Positions 11,360 to 23,699 of a stretch of 64,000 bases of DNA are shown in pieces. A program made the position numbers and the translations under genes. Source of the stretch: Cephalotus follicularis. Taxonomy: Eukaryota > Streptophyta > Magnoliopsida > Oxalidales > Cephalotaceae. The stretch lies in assembly GCA_001972305.1 (NCBI GenBank), contig BDDD01001623.1, positions 1-64,000 of the forward strand. Reading direction: 5' to 3'. Numbering within the stretch: the stretch's first letter is position 1; each line of letters starts with the position of its first letter. The notes under the pieces were generated by a model. That model searched no databases, was not told the DNA's origin, and was given only the letters and a program-made list of their open reading frames with translations.

Positions 11360-12302
11360 GCTTGGTATCAGAGACGGTCTCTCCTAGATACACCAGGACA
11401 GGATCTTAGGCTGTTTGAAATTGAAAGCTATTAATTGAATAAAGTGCTATTTGGAGTTAATTGGTGATGCAGAATAATAATAAGTGTTATGTTGAGTTCT
11501 TAGGGATTAAGTGATATGGACAAGTTGCTCTTGATGAAATTGAGTAATATTGATGAATTGTGGTTTTGTAATTGTCTTGGATTATGATTATGGAAATCGA
11601 TAGCTGATTCTTTTGTCTCTTATACAAGTGGTTATGGAAGGAAAAAGGAAAGGAACTACCTAGGGTAGGCAAATTGACCTAGTCTCTTGGTTTTATGATA
11701 TGGACTGATGGTATGGTTACGGAATGGCACTGTTAAAGAACGGTACAGTTACAGAATCGTATGGAGGTTACGGAATGGTATAGTTAAATGATGGTATATG
11801 GCCAACTACTTTTATATGATGGTATGGACAGTATGTGTATTTAGATAACCTTTCTATGGTTATGGAACGAATGGAATGGTTAGCAGCACATTATGCTCGA
11901 AGGGACTGTTACGGGAAGGTCGTGATCTTCAGTATGCTAGGATGGTCTCCTTTCCAGTTATTGAGACCTTAGATCATCAGCCAGTTCTGATGATAACAGC
12001 CCTGCATGCAGATAGGCTTATGAGACAAGGTTGCAATGGTTTCCTGGCGCATGTAACGGATAGCGGGGAATGGATACCGAGATTGGAGGATGGCAGCTCT
12101 GGGAGGTCACTCTAGACTCGCCAGTAGTGGTTGTCAAATTTCTTTTGACCTGTGCGTGTATTGGCAACGTACAAATTACGCATCTGATAACTATTGATGG
12201 GAAGTTTGCAAGTGTATGGATCGTGGAGCTTCGGATCACATGGTTAGAGAGTGACCTCATGAACGATATGGTTTTGGAGTCACCAAAGAGAGGGTATGGG
12301 TA
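11360..12302 (+). pseudogene. Gp primer site, leader and protease-end remnant
   Basis: Directly after the 5' LTR is TGGTATCAGAGA at 11363-11374, matching the initiator-Met tRNA primer site in 11 of 12 positions. A leader follows with repeated TACGGAATGGTA-type phrases (11700-11880). Near 11985-12060 the translation gives ALHADRLMRQGCNGFLAHVTD, the conserved segment between protease and reverse transcriptase of Tekay elements. No gag is recognisable. Sequence stops at G2, whose duplication starts at 12298. Treated as a fossil. Confidence 0.75.
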
Positions 12303-13849
12303 TGTCGCACCCCGAACCGCGAGAGTAAACCCCCACGATCCGACGCGTAATATACCTTCCATTCAGTCATTCAATCATGTAATTCATACTCCAAAAAGTG
12401 CTACAAATTTAAAACTTTAAACAATCGTATTACAACAGCGGAATTAATCAATCAAAATAAAAACTAACTCTTAAAATCTCCCGAAATTTCGGCATGAAGT
12501 ATTCGTCATCGGACTAAACCCCCTGTAAAGAAAAACTCAATTTATATCTTGGGCTCAACCCTCAACAACCACACTCCCGAAGGAGGAAACAGCAGTTTAT
12601 CACAATATGTGGACCATTCCATGTCCTTTACATCAACACACATATTAAACAAGCACTGCCACAAGCCGACAGGTAAAATACAGAAATAAAACATATCTCT
12701 ACTTCGTCTTTAGATTGGTCTCTTATACAATAACCATAAATACATTCATATTCCAATATATGTCCTTTTACAATATCACATTTCAAAGAAAGTCGGAGGA
12801 AATGTAAATCCTTACCCTGCGATTTAACCTGGCTGGTCAGTGCTGCGCGTCACCTGGACCTGAACCTGACCCATTACATTACAATACAATACAATGCAAT
12901 GGGTCAGCAACCCGAAGGTTGTGTAGGATACACAAATGCAAGGTACATATAGGAGTGCAGCAGATAAGCATGCCATATGAGAGATGTATGCACAATATGA
13001 GAGATGTGTGCATGACCATCGATGTAGACCATGCTATGAAAGCTAGCATTTAGAAACATGTCATTTTCCATAAGTACCATTCACTAACCATATCCATGCG
13101 ATTCCAACACAATGCCATCATCATTCAGCGTCCATATAATTCCAAAATCCTTTCCAAACATATATAAGCTTTTCTCGGCCTTCCTGCCGTGGTAACAGAC
13201 TAGGCGCTCGTTGTGTCCTAGGTAGAAGTCCTTATTCCACCGACAGATTAGAGTAGCATCTGTAAGTAGAACAGGGTAGAGAAGATGGACATTCTCTAAC
13301 ATGGGTCTCTCTAGTTACAGCCACCATCAAAGTCCATATACCATCACAATCCGGACCATCACGATCCATAACGATACGATCCGCAACCATATCGTAATCG
13401 TTCCATAACCACACGATTCGTAACCGTACCATCTATAAGGCAGAAGGCTATACTATACACCATGCATGCAACAATATAAAGATATGCCATGCATGCCACA
13501 GGGTAGTAAAGTGCTATGCATGCATCCAGTGTAATCATAAGTGATGGGGTGAACAATATATATATGTGTATCAATATGCCAGGTGATATCATGTGTGTAA
13601 ATGGCAATCGTGGACAGCTTCAATATACCAACTGTCCCTAAGCGGGGTATATTTAGCTAGTCCTAATTACATCAAAGGCCATAGGCCTGCAGACAATCCA
13701 TATAAGAATCCATATCAATCATAGGGACAATCAGTCCATAGGGTCCATCCCACCCTCGACGCACTTTTGGTGTCATGGAGGTGTGAGGAATGAGATAACA
13801 CTGACCACAACGTCGTATCATAATTCATATTGGTCCTCCAACAACGTGG

Positions 13850-14035
13850 GGTAAGCTCTTTTGTATGGCCCGCACCACGATGTGAGATAAGTCCTTTACC
13901 TAATGGTTCGTAATCACAATGTGAGGTAAGCTCTTTGGTATGGTCCGCAATCACAATGTGAGGTAAGTCGGGTACAGAATAGTCAACCACAAGGTGAGGT
14001 AAGCTCTTTTGTATGGTCCGCGATCACAATGTGCT
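13850..14035 (-). repeat. Tandem units in G2 3' LTR
   Basis: About five units of 38-45 bp, each with GGTAAGCTCTT, GTATGGTCCGCAATCAC and AATGTGA. The 5' LTR has the same set at about 29225-29412. Gp's related LTR has the hairpin units at the corresponding place instead. Confidence 0.8.
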
Positions 14036-14699
14036 ATAAAGTGTAGTCACACGTTCATGACATTCATGACGGAAATGAAATTCAGGAATGGGTTATCTCG
14101 TTAGTCTCATACAATACAATCAATAATCCATCCCGTAGTTGTGACCCAAAATCATGTATGGTTTTAAATGATAGGAACCATTTGTAAAGGATCTCATAGG
14201 ATCCACATCCGTCAAATCATGTAATATCATTTATGTAATCATGAGTCATTTTGTTTCATATTCAATGGCCATTTTCGTTTCCAGAATCCATTTTGTAATC
14301 AATTTTCATATATCATTTGGTTGGTCCCTATTGAGGTTATAATGAATGGAAAGGAAGTCCAAATTGAATTATCCAAGCCCAGATGTTCCAATGGAACTAT
14401 CGTGACCATTTTAAAATCCATAAAACAATGGAGATGAAGTCCAACTAAGATATTCGCGTCTCGACATCCCAATGGAACTAACCAAACCATTTTTGAAAAC
14501 TACTTCGAAACCATTTGCGTAAAACTCTTTTATTGAGAACTTTCATTAAAACTTCACGTTGAAAATTGATTTAGAAATCAATGTGATACAAAAGGATTTC
14601 CATAGGTCACAAAGCCTTAGGGAGGCTTCCTACGAAATCGATTTGTATAGAAACCCATTTCGGATCAAAACCACATAAAATAGTTGCGTTTAACTAAAT

Positions 14700-14850
14700 C
14701 GGGGTACTAAGCGTCGGTGCTTAGCCCTGAGCGTCGAAAGTTTTAGAAAACACAAGTATAAAGCGTCAACGGTTTGTTTGAAAGCATAAGGCGTCGACTG
14801 TTTGGTTTAACCCATAAAAGTGTTGACAATTAAGGAGAAAGCGTCGACTG
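14700..14850 (-). repeat. GTCGAC boxes in G2 3' LTR
   Basis: Five or six boxes such as AAGCGTCGACTGTTT, GAGCGTCGAAAGTTT and AAAGCGTCAACGGTTTG, about 25-35 bp apart. The counterparts in the 5' LTR are at about 30080-30225. Most differences between boxes are at the CpG. Confidence 0.78.
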
Positions 14851-16437
14851 TTTTAGCAGAAATATCATTTTGCAAAACAGTTCGCAATTCGGTGAAAATC
14901 ATATCCAAAACAGTTTAAAGCCCTTTTTAAGATTCATCCCATATCCCGTGAATTGAGATAAGGCAAGAACTCATGTCCTCTCAATTCAACATCTAAACCT
15001 TATACCATATGCAATATACACATCCCTCTGTATACTCGTATGTATATATATGTACAATCATGCATTCATACAATTACAATTCGTACACATATCAATCCAT
15101 ATAACCATTTAGAATGCATGAATGCAATGCAAGTAGTATAACCTACTCTAGTGATCTACCATTTGTATACCACCGTCCCATACCGTCGTATACGAATGGG
15201 ATCAAGGCAACAGCCATCTGAGCACATACCATCGGAGCAAATGTATACCCTACATGTTAACTATTGAGCTTGCGAGTCGGGAGGACTTGTAGTAAAATCG
15301 ACGAACCGCTACCTCCTCTAAGCTTCACTCGTCATTATGAGCACAGCTCCGCCATGTGTCAACAGAATTCTCTTTCTCCTTGTATCACTGCAATAACCAT
15401 CACACATTCGTTACGACCTGCACAAAGGTAGCAATTACACATTGCCGTCACCAGAGTTCCGGCCAAAATCCAGCCAACCGAACGGGGCTCCGGCCACTCC
15501 ATAAACAGGTTCCAAATTGAACGGTCTACACAAAACCGCTCAAGACTCGCTGTGAATCGGCGCCGAAAGGCCCTGTCACGGCCGGTAGTGAGTTCAACTC
15601 ACTGAGTTGACTCGTCGGTCATCCACAACTTCGGTCACCAGCCGAAAATGCCACACAATCATCATATCAACACACCACTGCCTGTGAATCGCCGAGACTC
15701 GGCGCTAAATGCACTGTCAAAGGCGATAGTGAGTCAACTCGCTGAGTCGACTCAACCAATTGATTACGGTCGATCCCTACCGAATGGCGCCTGATCAGTC
15801 ACTGAAATAGGTGTATCAGGCCTCCTAGGTGAAGACCGGACCCACCCGCGATGATTACCGGCGGTGGAACGCACGGTAACGGCGACAGTGACTTGGCGTC
15901 GGGGAGAAGGAAACAAGCGAAAAAAGAAGAAAAGGGAATAGAAGAAGGAAGGAGGCTTACCGTCAGAAATGGAGGCTCTGACCGGTGAGCTCCTGGGCCG
16001 GCACCGTCGCCTTCTCCGGCGCCGAGCTCTCCCCCTCTCCCTTTCTCTCCTTCTGCCACTTCTCTCTTGCGTCTCTCTCCCGCGTCCTACTATTTCATTT
16101 TCACGGGCGCCTTATGCGCCCGTGTCCCATTTCTTCTTCTTTTAACTTTTGTCTCTTCTTTAGTATTTACCAGCCAAAATACTAAGGTCCGGGTCCCGTT
16201 TAATCCGAAATTTGCTATATTAATTATCCGAACGGGTACAAAAATAATCGCAATAAAAATGCGAACGTAGGGCCTTATTGTCGCGTATTAAAAATGGGCT
16301 TTATTAATCATTTTGGGCCTTATGATTTGCGGCTCCAATACGCGATGCCTTTTTATCGATTCGGGCACCATCGGCTTATCACGGCCATACACTGTACCAA
16401 TATTACAATAATTATTTATAAAATTCCGGGCGTTACG

Positions 16438-17388
16438 TCCTGCCCTCCTTAGAAAAATTTCATCCTGAGATTTCCTAGGTTAAAACATGTGAGGGTAGAA
16501 TTCTTCGTTTCTTCCTCGCATCTCATGCAACATTTTCAAGCTTATGCCATTGCCATCACACTTCCATCAATGAAATTTCCTTCTTTGTCGACTTTTTTTA
16601 TTCGACGATCGATAACCCAGATAGGTATCTCTTCAAGTTCGTATCCGTCCTTAACTCTAACGGCTCATATTGTAGCACGTGAGAAGGATCTGGATAATAC
16701 ATTCTGAGTATTGAGATATGAACACCTTATGAATTACATGATCTTCCCGTGTGAGTTCTGCTAACGGTAGAAGTCCATTCCAATTGTTATCTCTACCCAT
16801 CACGCTTCTGTGATGCCACCCTGATCCAGGCATATACTCTACCTTATATGGTAGGTTCCGATCCCGTAGGATGAGGGGTAAGTCAAGCCTATAGGTTACT
16901 GTGCCCACTCCTTCCTCATATCATTCAACCAAATTGAGATACAGATCTCGGCACATCTTGCTAATCGCCGGATGTACTGAGAAACTGGAGTGATAGGCTT
17001 ATGACCATTGCTGAACTTAACATACCATTGGCGATCTCGCAAGACCTGCCATGCTCAGCGCATCCATTTTTCATGGCATTCCGTATACTTGCAATGCACT
17101 AACACATCATCGAAGGAGACTACGATGAACTGGTCAAGATATGGACTACACACCGCTTTTATAAGGTTCATGAATCCCGTAGGGCCATTAGCCACCCCAA
17201 ACGACATTATGATCAACTCATAACGTCCATATCGTGACTTGGAGGCTGTCGATAACAACACACATCCGTATGAATCCATCTTTGTAACCACTTCCAATTC
17301 GTCCATCAGCAACACAACCGGATCGCTTAGCAAGATCCGTTGATCTATGGGTTAGGTAGGAAACTTCTTAGCCTACCTTGCTTCCATG
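16438..17388 (-). pseudogene. G2 pol remnant and polypurine tract
   Basis: Just right of the LTR, on the minus strand, are the purine tract (CTAAGGAGGGCAGGA) and a short hairpin at 16456-16472. Then comes the integrase C-terminus (GTVTYRLDLPLILRD, about 16850-16905) and reverse transcriptase pieces (SYGCVLLSTASKSRYGRYEL, FGVANGPTGFMNL, about 17055-17280). Much of the usual pol is not present between and beyond these. C2 is inserted at 17389-17393 (ctagc). Treated as a fossil. Confidence 0.8.
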
Positions 17389-17393
17389 CTAGC

Positions 17394-19636
17394 TAAAGGA
17401 ATCGGATTAACCAATTCCAATGCCATAAAAGGACTAAGGTGTGTAGGGTGTAGAACAAAACTTAAACAAGCAATCTTGGCAGCGGAAGAACACCCAACAA
17501 CAGTAAAAACATTCCTTTTATGGCATGACCGCAAGCCACATGGATCACCACATCAACACAAAAGTTGAATTGGTGTCACCATAGCAAGTAATGGTGACAC
17601 ACAAACATGGGAACTAGAGAGGGAGACAAGGAGATATACCTACGGGTGATGGCTCCTTCGTCTTTGCCGCTACTAGCTCGCGAAGTCTCCTTCTTTACTG
17701 TCCTCCAAAAGGTTTAGCTACTCATCCCAGCAGATGCACACCAGAAGCAAGAAACAAAACAGTTTCCTTATGCACTCTCTCTTTCTCTCTCAAAACTTAT
17801 AAAAAAGGAAAATTGAGTTTGATTAATGCAATAAAAAACAATCTACCCTAGATAAGTAACTTGCTTGTGTTTGTAGGTGAAGGAAAACTCTAAGTGCAGA
17901 GAGAATACTCTTCTTGTTTTTTTTTTCTAGTAAAATCCAACCTCTCTTACTTAAAACATTTTTTGCACAAATAGCTTTTTACCAGCCCACATTCCCTCTC
18001 TCCCACTCTCCCACAAACATGGATCATGGTCCTCACTCCCAGGGAGTCTGTAGCCATGTTCCCCACGTTTTCATAACGTTCATTGATTTGAGAAAACTGC
18101 TGGAGATGTGAAAGAAATCGTGCCCACGAAGTGAGATCGTGCACAGGCTGCACAACCCGCGCTAAGCGTCGACGCTTTCTACAATAGCGTCGACGCTTAT
18201 GGATTACATGGCACTAAACGTCAACGTCTTTCTAAAACTCATCAACGCTATATATGCGTTAAGCGTTGACGCTTCCCTGAATGCATCGATGCCTTGTCAA
18301 AAGGAATGCGCCGACGCTTTCCCAGAAAGCGTCGACGCTTTGACTGGTATATAAAGCATTTTGAGTATAAGTCCAACTTATTTAATCCCTTCAAATATTT
18401 ATTAAGTAAGATCAAACAAATGTGTTTCCACAAAATTCAAAATTCACATAACCGATATTTGACACCAAGACTTAATATATCCAACATATTAAAGAACTAA
18501 TCATTATTGTGTAGGGACCTATAAAATCTTGGTTAAAACCGGAGGTGTTAATAAATTACTGAAATACCCCTAGGGTTCGGTTTAGCCATTCTAAATGGTC
18601 ATAGACCAATTTAAATGCTCTTAGAATAATATCTAATATTATCCAGATGGAAAAATCAATCTAATTAATGTTCCCATAATTTATTACACACCTCATTAAC
18701 CCTTGATTTTCTAAGTGGTCGGTTCACGTGTACTATAATCCCTTGTCATGCTTGGCCCCGATTGAGGTTTACGGTAAGGATATGTGTCAACCCTAGATAA
18801 TACCTCAATGGCTAAAATATCTGATCATTACCAGGGCCTTTGGTAAACTCTCCGGAAATCTAATTTCCTGTCTACCTCAACCTTGGCCAAGGATTTCATA
18901 AGTCCAAAGTATAATCATATCATAATAGAGTCGATCACCTTCCCTCAGGTGTGACAATCCCATATTGCGCACTCACTTATATTCGTATAGATTCGATCAT
19001 ACCCAAAGACCACCCGATTGCCAGCCCTACGCAAGCACTGGGTAAGGTGAAGATCAAACCATAACCGTCTCCATACAATATAGAGCAGTCGCTCAGATCT
19101 AAGGATCAGACGAGTTTGAGAATTCGCTAAGTGATCATCACTTATACACAACCGAAACAAGTAGGAGCCACTACTGACACAAGAATAGCGACTATCCAAA
19201 CAGTGTCTCCTACGCGGGTCCTGTTCAGTGTACACGCTCCCAGCGCGCACCCTGTATTTGCCCTAGTGTCCAACACATATGGTAGTATATGGTAGTGAGA
19301 GAATCCATCCTCCAATTCCATGAGCAGGAAACATAAGCGCAAGTCTATCCGGTTCACTAATGCCCACAAAGTGAACCTATGACTTAGACCTAATTGGACA
19401 TAAGGAATAAGGTAACCAATCTCACAGCCTCCATGCTAGGCATCCAACCTTATGTCAGGGCATCACAAGTGTAAGCAGGTAAATAATAAACTACTTCAAT
19501 TATGTGATAAAACACAAGTGATATAGCCATAACATATTAGCACATATCATATATACAAGGAATAAGATTGTTTCATACAAGATAAGATAAAATATGACAA
19601 CCCATCTAATGGCTTGTCGGGTCACTATATCTAACA
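17394..19636 (-). repeat. C2 3' LTR
   Basis: LTR of 2243 bp on the minus strand, ending at the left near CCGATTCCTT and starting at the right TGTTAGATATAG next to the purine tract. The GTCGAC box group is at 18165-18342, beside a TATATA run (18348-18353) that could be a promoter element. No gene is supported inside. Confidence 0.92.
18165..18342 (-). repeat. GTCGAC boxes in C2 3' LTR
   Basis: About eight boxes in 180 bp, the best being AAGCGTCGACGCTT, a perfect 14-bp palindrome, near 18327. Others are AAGCGTTGACGCTT, GCGCCGACGCTTT and similar. The same group is in the 5' LTR at 26213-26392. Confidence 0.85.
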
Positions 19637-21150
19637 ATCTCCCACTTGACCCTCAAGCCATGAACTCCTATAGCCTAGACCCATCGTCCCACGATGATGC
19701 TCAAGAGCCTTGGTGCCCATTGCCTTGGTCAGTGGATCTGTTGTGTTCTCCTCTGAGGAGAGCCTCTCTAGCTGTATATCTCCCCTACAAATAATCTCTC
19801 GGATCAAATGATAGCGCTGCTCGATGTGTTTGGATCGCTGGTGAGACCGCGGTTCCTTGGCTTGTGCTACAGCCCCATTATTATCACAGTATATTATAAC
19901 TGGACTAATAATGGATGGAACAACTCCTAGTTCAGTAATGAACTTGCACAACCATACACCCTCCTTGGTGGCATCTGAGGCTGCTATGTACTCGGCTTCT
20001 ATGGTAGAATCTGCAATAGTCCCTTGCTTTGAACTACGCCAGCTCACAGCTCCACCATTAAGTACAAAAACGTACCCAGAGATAGATTTGTGATCATCCG
20101 GATCACTATCAAAACTGGAGTATGTAAAGCCCTCCAATTTCAGTTCACTATCTTTTCCATAGATCAAGAACATATCTTGAGTCCTCCTAAGGTACTTCAG
20201 GATTCCCTTGACCACTTCCCAGTGCTTCTCACCGGGATCAGACTGAAAATGACTTGCCATACCCTGGGCAAGGGCGACATCAGGCCTAATACATAACATG
20301 GCATACATGATCGACCTTACTGCTGAAGCATAAGGTATCCGACTCATGCGTGCTCTCTCTTCAGATTTTTGAGGATACATCTTTTGAGAGAGATGAATTC
20401 CTTCGCCTATTGGCAATAGGCCTCTCTTGGAATTCTCTATGCTAAACCTCTTCAGCACCTTGCTGATGTACTGGCTTTGGGAAAGCCCAAGCAACCTATT
20501 AGATCTATCCTTGAAGATCCTAATACCTAGTATATAGGTGGCTTTCCCAAATCTTTAATGGAAAAATTCTTAGTCAGCCATATCTTTGGAGATTACAACA
20601 TCCCCACATCATTCCCAATGAGTAGGATGTCATCTACATATAGCACTAAGAAAGTGATACTAGGTCCCTCTTGCTTTCGATAAACACAGGGCTCATCTAC
20701 ATTTTTAACGAAGTCAAAAGCTTTGACTGCTTCATCAAAACGTAGATTCCAGCTACGAGATGCTTGCTTTAGTCAATAAATGGACCGTTCGAGCTTGCAC
20801 ACCATGTGCGGGTGCTCGGAAGATGTAAACCCCTCAGGTTAGGACATATAAATATCCTCTTCAAGACGCCCATTTAAGAATGCCATCTTGACATCCATTT
20901 GCCATATCTCATAATCATAATGAGCGGCAATAGCAAGCAAAATCCTAATGGATTTAAGCATGGCAACAGGTGAGAAAGTTTCAGTATAGTTGACTCCATG
21001 TCGTTGCCTATACCCTTTTGCCACTAATCGAGATTTATAAGTCTCGATTTTTCCATATGCATTCATCTTCTTCTTGAAGATCCATTTCAGCAAATAGGCA
21101 CTATGCCTTCGGGTGCTTCAACCAAATTCCAAACTTGGTTGGAGTACATG
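19637..21150 (-). pseudogene. C2 reverse transcriptase and RNase H remnant
   Basis: Downward on the minus strand: ETYKSRLVAKGYRQRHGVNY and WQMDVKMAFLNGRLEEDIYM (reverse transcriptase, about 20840-21060), the active site YVDD encoded at 20629-20640, LSQSQYISKVLKRF (about 20450-20490), then RNase H with YSSFDSDPDDHKSISGYVF, DSTIEAEYIAASDATKE and VIIYCDNNGAVA, and the closing KALEHHRGTMGL region. These are the standard Copia blocks. RNase H removes the RNA strand during reverse transcription. A few breaks separate the parts. Fossil. Confidence 0.9.
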
Positions 21151-21499
21151 GAATCCATTTCGGATTTCATGGCTCCTAGCCACGCTTCAGATTCAGTGCC
21201 TTGCACTACCTCTACATAGCCGGTAGGCTCGTCATCTTCAGTGACGTTTATCTCATCAGTACCATCAGTGAGGAAACCATACCTCTCAGGCTCTAGGGAT
21301 TCTGCCTGATCTCCTCAAAGGAGGTTTGCCTAATTGAGAACAATTCTCAGCCTGAGATCCAATCTCAGCTGTGTCTGTTGAAGGTATAACCTCCAACTCC
21401 TCCATTACCTGTGTGGTTTCTACCTATGGCAACTCCTGGAGTTCCACCTTACTCACACTGTTTCCTTCAAGAAAATATTCCTTCTCTAGGAACACAGAA

Positions 21500-22440
21500 T
21501 TTTGCGAAACAAATATCTTTTGTTCGCTAGGGTGGTAGAAATAGTATCCTTTAGTTTCTTAAGGATACCCCACAAACCTGTAACGGTCCGACCGCGCTTC
21601 CAGCTTATCTGAGTCAAACCTCTTGACATAAGCCGGACAACCCCAAACCTTCAAATGGCTTAGGCTGGGTTTCCTCCATGACCATACCTGGTATGGAGTA
21701 GAAGGCACAGATTTTAAAGGAATCTGATTCAAGATATAAGCAGCTGTATCTAGGGCATAACCCCAGAGATAGGTAGGAAGGTCAGTAAAAGATATCATCG
21801 ATCGAACCATGTCTAGAAAAGTCTGATTCCTCCTTTCGGACACACCATTATGCTGTGGTGTTCCAGGGGGAGTCCACTAAGATAGAATTCCGTTATCTCT
21901 AAGATAACCTAGGAATTCAGCTGACAAGTATTCACCACCTCGGTCCGACCGAAGTATTTTAATCGATTTACCTGTCTATTTGTCTACTACAAGCCTGAAC
22001 TCCTTAAATTTCTCAAAGGATTCTGACTTGTGTTTCATCAGATACACATAACCATACCTTGATAAATCATCGGTAAACGTTATGAAGTAGATATAACCAC
22101 CTCGCGCACTGACTGACATAGGACCACATACATCAGTATGGACTAAGCCCAGTAAGTCCATAGCCCTTTCTCCTTGACCAGAGAAGGGTGATTTGGTCAT
22201 CTTTCCCAATAAACAGGACTCAGAAGTTGGATAGGACTCTAAGTCCTGGATATCAAGTATATCATCCTTAACCAACTGTGATAGCCTAGCATCACTAAGA
22301 TGACCAAGTCTACAATGCCAAGTATAGGTTTTATTTAGCTCAGTTTCTCTTTGTCTTTTCTTATTATTACTTTGCTCAATGGACAAGATATTTGATTGTT
22401 AAGTATTCAAGACATATAATCCATTGTTGATTACACCATC
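21500..22440 (-). pseudogene. C2 integrase remnant
   Basis: The zinc-binding front is seen as TWHCRLGHLSDARLSQLVKD with the paired His typical of the pre-integrase domain (about 22270-22330). The core follows with VHTDVCGPMSV (first catalytic Asp), then SERRNQTFLDMVRSMI with the catalytic Glu region and the C-terminal LKVWGCPAYVKR (about 21630-21670). About one break between the parts. Fossil. Confidence 0.9.
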
Positions 22441-22665
22441 ACCAACACAAACATTGTTCGAATATACAAAACATCCAATGTCTTAGAATTTAAGCTCCAA
22501 GCCCAAACCACATAAGTGTGAAACACTTATAATATTCCTTACAATATTCATAACAAAGTAACATGGATCCAAAGTCAATACATAACCATTACATAAATTA
22601 ACATCACAGATTCCAACAGCTTGACCAATGATCCTAGATCCATCACCAAGCCTCAAGTCCAGGTC

Positions 22666-23699
22666 TCATGCTCCAAGCTTTCTAACTTTTCTTAGTCCCT
22701 GCAATGAATTGAAAAGGTTAGTTCCACATCCAGTATCTAATACCCATGAAGAACTACTATTCAAAGCTATATTAAGTTCAATCATGAACATACCTGATGT
22801 ACTCTCACCATGCGGGTTATCAGCAGAGACTGTAGGAACAACAATACGACAATCCTTTTTCCAGTGCCCGGTCTTACCGCACTGGAAACAAGCACCTTCA
22901 ACAGCTAACTTCTTCATCTGATCTTTGGCAACACTCCCACTAGCTCCAAGCTTCCCCTTATTCTTCTTTTGCTTCTTCTTACCCTGCCTTTTGTGTTGAC
23001 AGGAATGAGCACGCCCTTCCCTTTACAGGAAGACGTGGCACTGCCTTTTCCTTGGACAGACCTAGAAGAAGGAAGAAGTAGGGAGTGGGTCTTTGACTTC
23101 CCAGAGTCAAAACTGGCCTCACCCGTCCTCAACATAGCAATCAGCTCAGATAGAGTTACCTCTATCTTGTTCATGTGAAAGTTCACCAAAAACTGTGAGA
23201 ATGACTTAGGAAGGGACGTCAGTATAAGATCTACATATAGATAATGGTCCATGACAAACCCTAATTGAGCCAGCTGCTCAATCATGTCTATCATCTTCAA
23301 TCCATGCTCATGGACTGAAGCTCCATCTTGCATCTGAGCCTTAAAGAGTTTGCGTGATAGATTAAACCTTTGAGTCCTAGACTCAGCTCCATACATCTCC
23401 TGGAGGTGGAGTAGTATAGCAGATAAGGTCTCAATCTTTTCATTCTGACGCTGAAGCTCAGGTGTCATCCCAAGAAGGGAAAGACATCTAGCCTGCTCGT
23501 CATCCTCTAGCCACTTGCCTAGTCGGTCACTCTCTTCGGGCGTCGGATCTTCACCCAGTGAAGGAGGCCCCCCAGTCATCACATAGGCCATTTTATTGGC
23601 CGTAAGGACGATCTTGAGGTTACGGCGCCAATCATTGAAGTTGGGCCCCTCAAGTTTGTTTGTCTCAAGTATACGGGACATTGAATTTGTTAAAGCCAT
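22666..23699 (-). pseudogene. C2 gag, zinc knuckle and protease start
   Basis: Gag starts with MALTNSMSRILETNKLEG at 23699 and shows the Copia gag core (NDWRRNLKIVL, LHLQEMYGAESRTQRF, LILTSLPKSFSQFL). The knuckle CFQCGKTGHWKKDC (CX2CX4HX4C) lies near 22850-22895, followed by the protease active site in WVLDTGCGTNLF (about 22720-22755). Gag forms the virus-like particle; the knuckle binds RNA. Gag and knuckle are in separate open stretches, so about one break here. Fossil. Confidence 0.9.

Larger units (their letters stand above)
12303..16437 (-). repeat. G2 3' LTR
   Basis: Minus-strand LTR of 4135 bp, with ends close to TGTAACGCCCGGAATTTT and GGTTCGGGGTGCGACA. It holds five tandem units (13850-14035), a GTCGAC box group (14700-14850), a GAGTCAACTC/GACTC-rich part (15590-15760) and a G/A-rich pyrimidine-skewed promoter-side region (15880-16080). 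Blocks such as CCCCGCTTAGGGACGGTTGG are shared with Gp's LTR in the opposite orientation, so the two are one broader family. Confidence 0.9.

Noticed and set aside
11360-11375. tRNA-Met gene
   Set aside because: Only the short sequence complementary to the tRNA 3' end is present, next to an LTR; it is a primer site, as at 25430, 27664, 39177 and 57870.
12070-12420. 116-codon open frame
   Set aside because: It crosses the Gp/G2 junction at 12303, so it is accidental.
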